A DNA stretch of 64,000 nucleotides from an uncultured bacterium (GCA_937895515.1 CALAYS010000077.1:62001-126000), one strand, 5' to 3'; positions 44,717-52,826 are shown, counted from the stretch's first letter. Notes: generated by a model not told the origin, from the sequence alone. Numbers and translations are program-made.

Positions 44717-45388
44717 TTAAATTACCTTCTGGTTTTTACTGTCTATACGCAATTTAATAATTTCAAATTTTGATAAAGGCTTGCCAGTCCTTAGAGAAAT
44801 TATTTGTGAAGATTTCTTTTTACGCAGCTCATAAATAGAATAGCTGTGTTCATCTAAATCTGTTTTATAATTAGACACATGAGTGTGCTCACGTTTCCAA
44901 TAATTTTTATCTGGCATATCGAAAAATGTATCAGCGCCTTCAACCACCGTATTAACAATAGTTAAAATAACCTTATCTGCATAAGGATAAAACAAATCAT
45001 AAATTTGCTTTCCACCAATAATACATATTTCTTTTTCGTTAGGATAAAGTTCCTTAAAGCTATCTAAAAATTCCTTAACATCAGAAACCATTGCTAAAAA
45101 TGGTATATTATTACTACCATATTTTTCTTTAAAAGCATCCATTTTTTCCTGCATACAAACCAATGTACTTTCCTGAGAAGAAAAGACAAACATAGGTCTA
45201 TGCTGAAGAAGAAACGGTAAAGATACAAAGGTATTTTTGCCACACACAACAGGTTTATTTAATGTATATTGTCTAAAATGTTTAAGTTCGCTTGGCAGTT
45301 TCCAAGGCAATTGATTATCTTTTCCAATAGCAAAATTCGTGTCACATGCAACAATAATAGTAATTATAGGATCCATCTTTTTATCCAT
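44717..45388 (-). CDS. folA: Dihydrofolate reductase
   Basis: A 223-residue DHFR that regenerates tetrahydrofolate for thymidylate synthesis. Motifs: ITIIVACDTNFAIGKDNQLPW (folate and NADPH site; W and catalytic acidic residue D/E after LPWKLPSELKHF), KPVVCGKNTFVSLP, EICIIGGKQIYDLFYPYADKVILT. About 60 residues longer than E. coli DHFR, with insertions and a basic C-terminal tail. It lies 1 kb from thyA, with one gene between. Confidence 0.93.
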   Translation of the reverse strand: MDKKMDPIITIIVACDTNFAIGKDNQLPWKLPSELKHFRQYTLNKPVVCGKNTFVSLPFLLQHRPMFVFSSQESTLVCMQEKMDAFKEKYGSNNIPFLAMVSDVKEFLDSFKELYPNEKEICIIGGKQIYDLFYPYADKVILTIVNTVVEGADTFFDMPDKNYWKREHTHVSNYKTDLDEHSYSIYELRKKKSSQIISLRTGKPLSKFEIIKLRIDSKNQKVI

Positions 45389-45397
45389 AAATTAAGC

Positions 45398-45928
45398 TTA
45401 TTTTAGGCAAACACTTTTTGCGCTAACAAACTTAACGTCACTATTCTTAATATGTAGAATAGTTTTTTTGCTGAAAGGCTTAATAGTGTCACTGTAAACA
45501 GTTACGCTATACCCAAGTTTAACAAGTGAATTAATAGCATTGATGAAGACACCATTAATATCAATACCACAGATATGAATATCATAATCTTGTGGACGCA
45601 AAATAAAGTCTATTTGATTTCCATCAAACAGCATATTATCGCCAGAATAATCTTTGATAGTCATTTCGTTATTGACATGTATAAACTGATCAGTACAAAG
45701 CTTAACATTGATAATTTTTGTAGCTGGAATAATTTTTTCCACATTAACAATATTATTAGTATCTGCAGGATTATTAACAGACACATATGCGCCCAAGCTA
45801 GCACCAGAATTCTTTAGTATGTCTAAAATCTTAGCATACAGTTCTGGACCATTATTAATAAGCCTTGGAGAATCTTTATGGCAGTATCCATCTGCTATAC
45901 CAAAAGTAATTAAAGCTACTTTTTTCAT
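45398..45928 (-). CDS. Isochorismatase-fold protein without the catalytic cysteine
   Basis: A 176-residue protein from the ATG at 45928 (MKKVALITFG), with AGGAAAT ten bases upstream. The order of strands and DIHICGIDINGVFINAINSLVKLGYSVTVYSD matches isochorismatase/nicotinamidase hydrolases (G-V-x-T-N-x-C-V...A-L-x-x-G-Y-x-V), but the nucleophilic cysteine position is glycine or valine (DINGVF). An early D and mid K are not in clear catalytic context. So it is probably non-enzymatic or uses other chemistry. It is encoded between folA and thyA. Confidence 0.62.
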   Translation of the reverse strand: MKKVALITFGIADGYCHKDSPRLINNGPELYAKILDILKNSGASLGAYVSVNNPADTNNIVNVEKIIPATKIINVKLCTDQFIHVNNEMTIKDYSGDNMLFDGNQIDFILRPQDYDIHICGIDINGVFINAINSLVKLGYSVTVYSDTIKPFSKKTILHIKNSDVKFVSAKSVCLK

Positions 45929-45970
45929 AAGATATTTATTTCCTAAATAGGACAAATTTAAAAAGAATAA

Positions 45971-46882
45971 TTAGACTGAAACATCAAAAGAAATTGGAGG
46001 ATGAGATTTATATCCAACAACTTCAAAGTCATCTATTTTATAGTCAAAAATAGATTCAACATTTTTGTTTATTTTCAAAAAAGGAAGAGGCAAAGGATCT
46101 CTTCGCATCATCAATTTAGCACCATCTATGTGGTTATTATAAACATGAGCATCTCCAATAATATGATGATACATGCCAGGCATATATCCGCATTGATCAG
46201 CAAGCATCATTGTAAGAGCAGCGTAACCAACCATATTAAAAGGAGTACCAAGACACAGATCTTGTGATCTGCAATAAAGTTGACAACTTAATTTTTTATC
46301 AGGGGCATTTTCAATACCACCATCTAGGCCAATAGCCTTTTGATACGCGCTCCATCTTATCTTGTCATCAGTAGTAACCGGCGATACATAAAATTGCGCC
46401 ATCATATGACAAGGAGCTAAACTCATTTTACCTTGAGCAACATTATCATGTGGAGATAATTTTTCATTAGGTATATATGACCAGTTCCATGCACTAATAA
46501 TATGTCTTCTGCTATTTGGATTATTCTTTAATCCATCAACAAGAATAGCTATCTGATCTATTTCGCCATCTTCAGTGGGCCAATGTCTCCATTGCTTACC
46601 ATAAATTGGTCCAAGATCGCCATCTGCTAAACACCATTCATCCCAAATAGTAACGCCTTCTTTATTAAGATCATTATTATTAGATGAACCAGTAAGCATC
46701 CACAAAATCTCTTTTATGGAAAATTTATAATAGGTAGTTTTAGAAGTAACCATTGGAAAACCATCAAGTAAATTGTGAGTTATTTTCTCACCAAATAAAC
46801 CTACAGTTCCTGTTCCAGTTCTGTCACCACGGGCTTCACCGTAAACCAAAACTCTATTAATAAGTCTTAAGTATTCTCTCAT
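45971..46882 (-). CDS. thyA: Thymidylate synthase
   Basis: A 303-residue ThyA converting dUMP to dTMP with methylene-tetrahydrofolate. Motifs: RGDRTGTGTVGLFG (phosphate arginine), WDEWCLADGDLGPIYGKQWRHW, APCHMMAQFYV with the active-site cysteine near residue 162, LYCRSQDLCLGTPFNMVGYA, and DAHVYNNHIDGAK. Longer than E. coli ThyA by about 40 residues, mostly in the middle. With folA and nrdAB it forms a complete dTMP supply. The stop overlaps nothing; the start overlaps the 66-residue gene by 4 nt. Confidence 0.96.
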   Translation of the reverse strand: MREYLRLINRVLVYGEARGDRTGTGTVGLFGEKITHNLLDGFPMVTSKTTYYKFSIKEILWMLTGSSNNNDLNKEGVTIWDEWCLADGDLGPIYGKQWRHWPTEDGEIDQIAILVDGLKNNPNSRRHIISAWNWSYIPNEKLSPHDNVAQGKMSLAPCHMMAQFYVSPVTTDDKIRWSAYQKAIGLDGGIENAPDKKLSCQLYCRSQDLCLGTPFNMVGYAALTMMLADQCGYMPGMYHHIIGDAHVYNNHIDGAKLMMRRDPLPLPFLKINKNVESIFDYKIDDFEVVGYKSHPPISFDVSV

Positions 46883-47079
46883 TTAGTATGAGCACCATCT
46901 ACAAAAGCAAAGCATTCTTCAATAGTAGAATAGCCAGTAGATAGCATAACTTTTCTATTATTAGGATATAATTTCCAAACGGAAAAATGTCCATTTACAA
47001 CCATAATTTTAAAACCTGCACTTTTTACATAGTGTAGATTTTCAATTAATTCTAAATATTCAGTTGGGGTCAATTGCAT
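46879..47079 (-). CDS. Small hypothetical protein
   Basis: A 66-residue protein, alpha/beta (EYLELIENLHYVKSAGFKIMVVNGHFSVWKLYPN). Coupled by ATGA overlap to thyA and by a 20-nt overlap to the exonuclease gene. No family recognised; no zinc or membrane motif. Confidence 0.55.
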   Translation of the reverse strand: MQLTPTEYLELIENLHYVKSAGFKIMVVNGHFSVWKLYPNNRKVMLSTGYSTIEECFAFVDGAHTK

Positions 47080-47692
47080 TTTTATAAATACTTTGTAGGG
47101 TTAATATCTGATTTACACAATCATCAAACGAATCATGATTGTTAGGAAGTTGAAGACCACCAACAGTATCATAGGCTTCTCTTATTGTGCGATAACACAT
47201 TTTTTGCCTAAACTCTAAACTGTTAGTTTTTTTGTATGCGAGGAATAAATTATCAAGCCACCTATGATCATTTACCACCCCGCATGCCCACACAATTGGT
47301 TTTCTATAAAATCTATCATTAGCACTTACATCATGTATGTAGCTATTAAAACTTTCTAGAGCCGATTCAGGGGTTATTTTCGCAATACTAGCATCTTTAG
47401 GATTTATACATTCCATAAAGAATTTATTATTACGTTCCAAATGCCACAATAGAGTGCCACTGTCAAAATCTAAACCCTTTTTAATTTGGTCGTTTATATC
47501 CAGCGCACAATGGAACGAGATGTCATTATCATCTCTTATTTGCCCAATTAAGGGTTTTTTAAAATCATTTAAATTGTTAGCTGTATCTATATCAAAAGCA
47601 ATGGCAGATATAGATAATATTACTGGATTATCAGCAATGCTTAATGTTTCCATATCGAGCATTATATGCCGATAATTAGTAAAATTTTTCAT
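47060..47692 (-). CDS. DEDD-family 3'-5' exonuclease
   Basis: A 210-residue exonuclease of the DnaQ/RNase T-like group, similar in layout to T4 DexA. Exo I motif IMLDMETLSIADNPVILSISAIAFD at residues 11-35 (D and E), Exo II region NDDHRW-type WACGVVNDHRWLDNLFLAYK (D), and Exo III NNHDSFDDCVNQILTLQSIY (H...D). It probably trims ssDNA or RNA ends. The first gene downstream of the 680-bp structured non-coding region. Confidence 0.85.
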   Translation of the reverse strand: MKNFTNYRHIMLDMETLSIADNPVILSISAIAFDIDTANNLNDFKKPLIGQIRDDNDISFHCALDINDQIKKGLDFDSGTLLWHLERNNKFFMECINPKDASIAKITPESALESFNSYIHDVSANDRFYRKPIVWACGVVNDHRWLDNLFLAYKKTNSLEFRQKMCYRTIREAYDTVGGLQLPNNHDSFDDCVNQILTLQSIYKNAIDPN

Positions 47693-48372
47693 AAAGATAG
47701 GGTCCGAAACGAATAGTGAGTTAGTTTAATTAAAATCGACCAGTAAAACCTCTACCCAGCAAAGGGCTTTGTTTATTTGGAAGATTGATCAATTATACAG
47801 GCTTATTTACTTAATTATTTCACATCATGGCCTATGATGTGGTTGAATATTATACTTTACAAGGCGTCCCTTGTTATGCACTTTTACAACAATAATCAGT
47901 TATTGCTATACGTTTAACCCTCGATGTATTTAATTATATTAGTATAATTAATTATATCGTTAAGAGGAGACAGGAATTTGTTTTAAATTCCCAGTCTTCT
48001 CGTGATGTAGATCTGGGCCCACCAGGCACCTGAAGCTACTGGAGCTGCAGTGCCAGGACCTGGATCTGACATCTCCCAATATGGTTTGGTTCAAGATTTC
48101 AAAACTGTGGTTTAATTGTAGGTACCTTTTGGGTACCGGATATTAAACCTGTGTTTTGATTTCTGGAATCGACTTTTAACGTCGAAACGACCATATTGGG
48201 ACACTACAAATAAAAAGACAAATTAATTGCCTATCTACAAAGATTCATCTAAAGCATCATAGAAGAATGACGCAGGATGACTATTCTCTAACCTGAATAA
48301 TTAGAATTGCGCCCCATTGAGACGCAAGACAAACAAAGAAATTATACAATTAAGTACATCTATTTTGTTTAT
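47693..48372. other. 680-bp non-coding region between exonuclease and ro60-like genes
   Basis: The longest gene-free stretch in the window. It has no ORF with a good ribosome site over 30 codons. Its 3' portion (47964-48200) folds strongly and includes a locally GC-rich patch; 48201-48372 and 47693-47963 are AT-rich with no clear feature beyond the likely leader of the exonuclease gene. Candidate for a small RNA locus, or a replication or packaging site. Confidence 0.7.
47964..48200. ncRNA. Candidate Y-RNA-like structured RNA beside ro60-like gene
   Basis: Three consecutive folds. Hairpin 1 at 47964-48001: GAGGAGAC/GTCTTCTC enclosing GGAATTT/AAATTCC. Hairpin 2 at 48004-48073: GATGTAGATC/GATCTGACATC with one bulged base and inner GGCAC/GTGCC. 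Domain 3 at 48075-48200: closing stem CCCAATATGGT/ACCATATTGGG around a long hairpin (CAAAAC/GTTTTG, GGTTTAAT/ATTAAACC, GGTACC/GGTACC) and a small TCGAC/GTCGA stem with a 7-nt loop. A long closing helix next to a Ro gene is the layout of bacterial Y RNAs. The single-base bulge and G-U pair do not settle the strand. Confidence 0.6.
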
Positions 48373-49839
48373 TTAATTAACCGGAAAGCTACCATAACTA
48401 CAGCTAAGTAGTTCAGATAAGCTTCCGACTTCATTAACATACTTCAAGAAAGAGAATATTTTCCCACTTAAACCACAAATAAAGAAAGAATTACCTTCCC
48501 TAAATGGAGTTGTAGGACTAGCATTAAAGTTAAAAATAACCTTAATACCATTACCACCTAGTTTATTAGCCTTCGACAGATCTGTTTTGCTAACATCTCC
48601 ATCCGACAATATAAACATAGCGTCATACTGTCTATTGCCAATTAGTTGAGTAACTGAATTAAAGTTGGTTCCACCGCCATGTCCAGCTAAATTAATAGCA
48701 TGCTTCATCTTAGCCATATTAGTAAGAGAAGTTGGATTACTTATGAAACCAGCTGTGCTGCCAAAGGAAACAATTTCTACGGTAGATGCTGAATGTGCTG
48801 CATTAATAGCAGCTGCAAACAATACTGCAGTATCAATAGCCTTACCGCGCATTGATCCAGAATTATCAATAACTATACAGATTCTATTTCCAAGATTAGG
48901 AACGTTGGAAAACGAAAGCTCAATTGCTTCATCAAGAGCTTGCTTGAATACCAGCGTAGATACATTTTCCTTAGCAGTAATAAATGCCATTGGCAACTGC
49001 TTAGATCTTTTAATCTTTTCTGGATCTGAAATAAACTTAGCAACATTTACAATAGTTTGACTAGAGCATTCTTGTTCAATGTTTCTAAGATTACGAAGCA
49101 TAGCCATATAGCCTAGCTTGCCACTATTAATAAGTTCATCCCAAATAACAGACTTTTTCTTTTGCTGAGAAAGAGGAAGTTGACCATTCTTTGAAAATTC
49201 TACTTCCCATGTATATGGAGACTCAAGAGTATCCGTCATAATTTTGGAGAAGATTTCGTTATGAACAGTATCGACTGGAACGGGGTGTACAATTCTCATC
49301 AGGTCTTTGATCGTAAGTGACTTTGAACCACCGTTATACTTAGCAAATTGATAAGCATCGAACTTATTAAATGCATCTGCAACGCCCTTTTTAATGGCCA
49401 TTGGTACACATTTTTTATTACCAAAAATAGTTAGCGAGTAGCCATAAAGCTCAGTAAGTTCATCACCTCTAGAGATAACATCCTTAACAAGATTACGCAT
49501 ATTTGCATATGATTTCTTATGCACAGCTAGTGCATTGGCAAATTCAACAACAATCGCAATAGGATATGTACGCATATCCATAACCTTTCTAGCAAACAAG
49601 CAAACGTTTGCAATATAATCAAATTCATTTGCAAGAACAAGACTATTTACAGCACTCTTCATATTTTGATACAGCTGATCAGCAGTATTATAAAACTGAT
49701 CCTTACCATACAAAACAGAAGTTGCAATTTCCAAAAGCATAGTTTTGGAATTCTTTACATATTGAACATTGCCATTTCCAGACAAACCTTTAGGAATTGG
49801 CATAACAACCGGAGAAGCTTTACGATTAAGCGCAACCAT
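48373..49839 (-). CDS. Ro60/Rsr-like TROVE-domain RNA-binding protein
   Basis: A 488-residue orthologue of Ro60. HEAT-repeat-like TROVE ring in residues ~30-300 (MKSAVNSLVLANEFDYIANVCLFARKVMDMRTYPIAIVVEF; NMRNLVKDVISRGDELTELY; LKDLMRIVHP-type ITIKDLMRIVHPVPV), then a vWA domain with a complete MIDAS, CIVIDNSGSMRGKA near residue 330 and later T and D residues (FILSDGDVS). Ro proteins bind misfolded RNAs through the ring and Y RNAs on its side. The candidate RNA follows 170 bp downstream. Confidence 0.88.
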   Translation of the reverse strand: MVALNRKASPVVMPIPKGLSGNGNVQYVKNSKTMLLEIATSVLYGKDQFYNTADQLYQNMKSAVNSLVLANEFDYIANVCLFARKVMDMRTYPIAIVVEFANALAVHKKSYANMRNLVKDVISRGDELTELYGYSLTIFGNKKCVPMAIKKGVADAFNKFDAYQFAKYNGGSKSLTIKDLMRIVHPVPVDTVHNEIFSKIMTDTLESPYTWEVEFSKNGQLPLSQQKKKSVIWDELINSGKLGYMAMLRNLRNIEQECSSQTIVNVAKFISDPEKIKRSKQLPMAFITAKENVSTLVFKQALDEAIELSFSNVPNLGNRICIVIDNSGSMRGKAIDTAVLFAAAINAAHSASTVEIVSFGSTAGFISNPTSLTNMAKMKHAINLAGHGGGTNFNSVTQLIGNRQYDAMFILSDGDVSKTDLSKANKLGGNGIKVIFNFNASPTTPFREGNSFFICGLSGKIFSFLKYVNEVGSLSELLSCSYGSFPVN

Positions 49840-49850
49840 TATTATTCACC

Positions 49851-49997
49851 TTATTTCTTTTTCATATCAGATGGATATGGAGTCATTGCATTACAAACAG
49901 TACAGCGATACCCTTTATTGGCATTGCTATGAACACGCATATTCTTACCATGAGTCTTATCTTGGTAATCGTGCTTGCAGTTACATTTCAGAATCAC
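49851..49997 (-). CDS. Small zinc-ribbon protein (48 aa)
   Basis: A 48-residue ORF with GTG start at 49997, one base after the preceding stop. CNCKHDYQDKTHGKNMRVH and GYRCTVCNAMT give a C-x-C ... C-x-x-C zinc-ribbon arrangement. It lies 11 nt upstream of the ro60-like ATG, so translation of the two may be linked. Small ribbons of this type occur as nucleic-acid-binding phage proteins. Confidence 0.7.
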   Translation of the reverse strand: MILKCNCKHDYQDKTHGKNMRVHSNANKGYRCTVCNAMTPYPSDMKKK

Positions 49998-49998
49998 T

Positions 49999-50427
49999 TT
50001 AATTCTCTATAATTTCAAAAGTTTGAGAAAATTCATACAAATTATCATGTATCTTCGACAACCAAAGATCCACGCTTTCAACAGAAGGTCTTTCTGAATT
50101 TACTTCTTTGTACAAACCAACGAGAGCACCAATAATAATATCCCATTCTTTTCCGTGCAAAGTAAAATATGGGTAATCTTCAAATTGAGGATGCTGATTA
50201 AAGCCGACATATATTTTTGATATATTTTTATTCAATGGCTTAATACGAGCAACATGACAATGATCAGATGAAAAATCTACATTCTTCCAATAAGGCCCTA
50301 TAAACGGAATACAAGTTCCATTAAAAGTCTTATATGAATGAGGAATTGAATATTTTGTATCAGGGTCTGTCATCTTCTTAATTAAAAGATTCAACAGATT
50401 AGAAACTTCTTTAGAAACTGGCATCAC
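49999..50427 (-). CDS. Hypothetical protein
   Basis: A 142-residue protein, alpha/beta (VSNLLNLLIKKMTDPDTKY..., ISKIYVGFNQHPQFEDYPYFTLHGKEWDIIIGALVGLYKEV). No known motif. It sits between the vWA protein and the zinc-ribbon/Ro60 pair and is nearly overlapped by both, so it may belong with them. Function unknown. Confidence 0.58.
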   Translation of the reverse strand: MMPVSKEVSNLLNLLIKKMTDPDTKYSIPHSYKTFNGTCIPFIGPYWKNVDFSSDHCHVARIKPLNKNISKIYVGFNQHPQFEDYPYFTLHGKEWDIIIGALVGLYKEVNSERPSVESVDLWLSKIHDNLYEFSQTFEIIEN

Positions 50428-50438
50428 ATATCCGTGTA

Positions 50439-50999
50439 TTAATGACTTGCTCTATATGCAGTTGTACTAGCACTAATGCTATTAAGAGCACCATGTAGTC
50501 CTTTGCTGGTATATTCAAAACCAACAGCATTAGCTGGAAGAACATTAATAGAAGCAGTAAATTCAGTAAAGTTGGTGATATTAGCGCCAAGGAAAATAAC
50601 TTGCCACCCATTAACTTCCTGAGTATCTTTAATCATTGTAGCTATCTGATCTTTCTTAAACAATCTAGATGCATTTTCTTCACCATCTGTAAGAATTGCA
50701 AGAACACCAGAAGTGCCAGCCTTAACTTCTACGCTAATAGCTTTACCAATTGCATCATAAAGTGCCGTTCCGCCAGAAGGTCTATAACTAAAAGCATTAA
50801 GATCTTGAGCCTTCTTTACATCAATAGCTTCAGCAGAATTAACACCTGAACCAAAGTTGTATAGAGAAAAAGTAGCTTCGCCATCTAATTCTTTTTGAGA
50901 AGCAATAAAACTATTGAAAGCTTGTATTGTTTCATTTTTTAGAACACCCATTGATCCAGAAGAATCAAGAAGCATTACTATTTTAATAGGATTTGTCAT
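50439..50999 (-). CDS. von Willebrand factor A-domain protein
   Basis: A 186-residue protein that is a single vWA domain: KIVMLLDSSGSMGVLKNE at residues 5-22 (DxSxS of MIDAS), PSGGTALYDAIG (T), and LAILTDGEENAS (D). It probably binds a protein partner through a divalent metal. Second of three vWA proteins in the window (with Ro60 and 54207-55127). Its neighbours are the Ro60 cluster and a YqeY-like protein. Confidence 0.9.
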   Translation of the reverse strand: MTNPIKIVMLLDSSGSMGVLKNETIQAFNSFIASQKELDGEATFSLYNFGSGVNSAEAIDVKKAQDLNAFSYRPSGGTALYDAIGKAISVEVKAGTSGVLAILTDGEENASRLFKKDQIATMIKDTQEVNGWQVIFLGANITNFTEFTASINVLPANAVGFEYTSKGLHGALNSISASTTAYRASH

Positions 51000-51010
51000 T
51001 GCAATATACC

Positions 51011-51214
51011 TTATGCGGTAACTGTATTAAGTCGTGCAGCATTAAGCTCATCAACTTCTTGTTGTGCAGCATTGATAACATCAACCATTTCTTCCATAGA
51101 CTTAGCAATCATTCTTCGAGAAGGCAGTACACCTTTTTCAGAAGTAAATACTATAGAGGCAATATATCCATTATATACAAATTCAATATTTACAGCCTGA
51201 ATACGATTAGCCAT
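51011..51214 (-). CDS. Small hypothetical protein
   Basis: A 67-residue protein: short beta hairpin (AVNIEFVYNGYIASIVFTSEKG) followed by a helix (IAKSMEEMVDVINAAQQEVDELNAARL). Overlaps the YqeY-like gene's end by 8 nt and ends 11 nt before the vWA gene. No family recognised. Confidence 0.56.
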   Translation of the reverse strand: MANRIQAVNIEFVYNGYIASIVFTSEKGVLPSRRMIAKSMEEMVDVINAAQQEVDELNAARLNTVTA

Positions 51215-51623
51215 TTACAGAAGCCTTTGCAATGTCAGATAGCATTTTGCCATCATATCTACCAAGATAATTTGTCTTAAAATGCTTCATAATAGAAGGC
51301 AGGTCAGACAGCACTTCTTGCTTAATAATGGCAATTATTGCGTCTAGACTTAATTGGGATGGCATATAAGATTCAAGAACTGCCTGTTCTAATTGCAACA
51401 TAGCTAAAGTTACAGAATCAGGATCTTTGCCTTGGAATTCTTTATTTGTATCAAGATACTTTTTGATAGTAGATACAATAAGCTCATCTTCAGTGCCCTT
51501 AAAAGAGCCTTTAAGAGCGTTTTGAATGTCGCCCATCAATGTGGTAAGGAGAGAAGCTTTAGTGGCCTCCTTGGCCTTTCTAGCAGTCAATTGATCTGCT
51601 TTGATATTGTCTAGTAGAGACAT
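51207..51623 (-). CDS. YqeY/GatB-tail-like protein
   Basis: A 138-residue protein resembling the YqeY family, related to the tRNA-binding tail domain of the amidotransferase GatB. N-terminal helix (LLDNIKADQLTARKAKEATKASLLTTLMGDIQNALKG), then LEQAVLESYMPSQLSLDAIIAIIKQEV and KHFKTNYLGRYDGKMLSDIAK, which fit the family's EL-x-(L/Y)-x-P-x-Q-L and GRxDGKxL patterns. Cellular function of YqeY is not established; a tRNA-related role would fit the phage's tRNA load. Confidence 0.82.
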   Translation of the reverse strand: MSLLDNIKADQLTARKAKEATKASLLTTLMGDIQNALKGSFKGTEDELIVSTIKKYLDTNKEFQGKDPDSVTLAMLQLEQAVLESYMPSQLSLDAIIAIIKQEVLSDLPSIMKHFKTNYLGRYDGKMLSDIAKASVNG

Positions 51624-51633
51624 GTTTTATAAC

Positions 51634-52071
51634 TCAAATAGGTTTACCAAGATTCATATTCATATACTTATTCCAGGAAATAAAACCGAAATACTTAACA
51701 GCATAAAAATAAAACTTGGAAAATATAAACTTTTCTCTTTTCATTAAAGAAAGAAAAATAAAATCACACTTATCTTTTGGGATAGAGTGCAAGCCAGCGT
51801 ATTGATAAAGAGCATCGTGAACTAAAGAGGCAATCTTTGTCTTATTGCCAAAATCAGGAGAACCAATAAACTTACCAAACAATTTAAACTTTGGAGAACA
51901 TCCATCCCAGCTATATCCTTCTGGAATATAGATATATGTAAAATACGAATCAGTTCCAGTACGCAACCAGTCACCAAGAAAAGATGTTACATTTGAATAA
52001 TTAATTTCACCAGGACGCAATGCAATACTTTCACCACGAGCAAGAGTGTATTTATATTTTGGCATTACCAT
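51634..52071 (-). CDS. DUF1353-like protein
   Basis: A 145-residue protein with the DUF1353 pattern found in phages and prophages: beta start (KYTLARGESIALRPGEINY), IPEGYSWDGCSPKF, then a helix with SLVHDALYQYAGLHSIPKDKCDFIFL (HDxLY). Role unknown; not obviously membrane-bound. Lies between the YqeY-like and the following small gene, overlapping the latter by 7 nt. Confidence 0.72.
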   Translation of the reverse strand: MVMPKYKYTLARGESIALRPGEINYSNVTSFLGDWLRTGTDSYFTYIYIPEGYSWDGCSPKFKLFGKFIGSPDFGNKTKIASLVHDALYQYAGLHSIPKDKCDFIFLSLMKREKFIFSKFYFYAVKYFGFISWNKYMNMNLGKPI

Positions 52072-52355
52072 GCACCTTCAAATTTATCTTGAATTATAAG
52101 AATAGACTGCTCAGTCTTTTCCATTTGTTCTTTTATAGAGGGAAAACATTTAAGAATATTTATATATGCACAACAAACAAGATATTTATTCTTGGTATAC
52201 GAAACATGATAATCATCCCATTGTGAAATAACAGGATTGTCTTTAACTCGCACAGATATAAAATTTCTCAGACAAGATAACTCTTGAAAAAGTAGTTGTA
52301 ATGCAGCAGTCAGATCATCAGATTTATACTGATATTGAAATTGTAAATCGCCCAT
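52065..52355 (-). CDS. Small hypothetical protein
   Basis: A 96-residue protein from the ATG at 52355 (MGDLQFQYQYKSDDL); a GTG at 52370 is an alternative and neither has a clear Shine-Dalgarno. Helical, with three cysteines (LSCLRN, LVCCAYINILKCF). The first protein gene after the 52.4-53.0 kb tRNA cluster. No family recognised. Confidence 0.5.
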   Translation of the reverse strand: MGDLQFQYQYKSDDLTAALQLLFQELSCLRNFISVRVKDNPVISQWDDYHVSYTKNKYLVCCAYINILKCFPSIKEQMEKTEQSILIIQDKFEGAW

Positions 52356-52474
52356 AATAAAAAAGAGCACACTGACGTTAATCAGGTGCCCTATCCAATG
52401 TCCATTTTATAGATTTATATTGTAGCTGCATGATATAAATCAGATTCCATTTAAAGAACTGCAGCAATTGATTT

Positions 52475-52565
52475 TGGCGGTAGGTGACGGATTCGAACCC
52501 TCTAACCCCGTTAAGGATCAAACAATTTTCAAGACTGTGCCGCTCTCCCAGACGGTAGACCTACC
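52475..52565 (-). tRNA. tRNA-Ser(UGA)
   Basis: 91 nt including encoded CCA. Acceptor GGTAGGT/ACCTACC, anticodon loop CTTGAAA, and a class II variable arm with an ATCC...GGGG-type stem. T arm GAGGGTTCGAATCC. Confident. Confidence 0.92.
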
Positions 52566-52751
52566 AAAATTAGTTAACGCTTACGAATACGTTGCCATCC
52601 TTTCGTTATGGCCGCTCTGTTAGGTCGCTTTAATAACCTTTTCACGCCTGTGTTTTAGAATTACAATAATACCAGGCACCCATCCATAAATATTATTGTA
52701 AATTTATACTCACTTCAGGTCTTCGAGTCGTGCTATTACACACGTTTAATT
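52566..52751. other. tRNA-cluster spacer with inverted repeats
   Basis: A 186-bp spacer with no ORF and no foldable tRNA. It contains a perfect 11-bp inverted repeat TTACAATAATA/TATTATTGTAA at 52661-52671 and 52691-52701 with a 19-nt loop carrying CCAGGCACC, and a smaller stem GCCAT/ATGGC at 52594-52612. Could be a processing element or degraded tRNA. Confidence 0.6.
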
Positions 52752-52826
52752 TGGTGCTGTTAGAAGGAATCGAACCCTCATGACTGGACTACAAAACCAG
52801 CATAATAGCCATTATATGACAACAGC
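52752..52826 (-). tRNA. tRNA-Thr(UGU)
   Basis: 75 nt with encoded CCA. Acceptor GCTGTTG/TAACAGC, anticodon loop TTTGTAG with U33 and A37 giving UGU; one T-T mismatch at the base of the loop. T arm GAGGGTTCGATTCC. Confidence 0.88.

Noticed and set aside
47984..48073. A 29-codon - strand ORF (MSDPGPGTAAP...) inside the GC-rich hairpin
   Set aside because: The GGGAG before the ATG leaves no spacing for ribosome binding, codon use is unlike all other genes and the stretch is better explained by RNA pairing.
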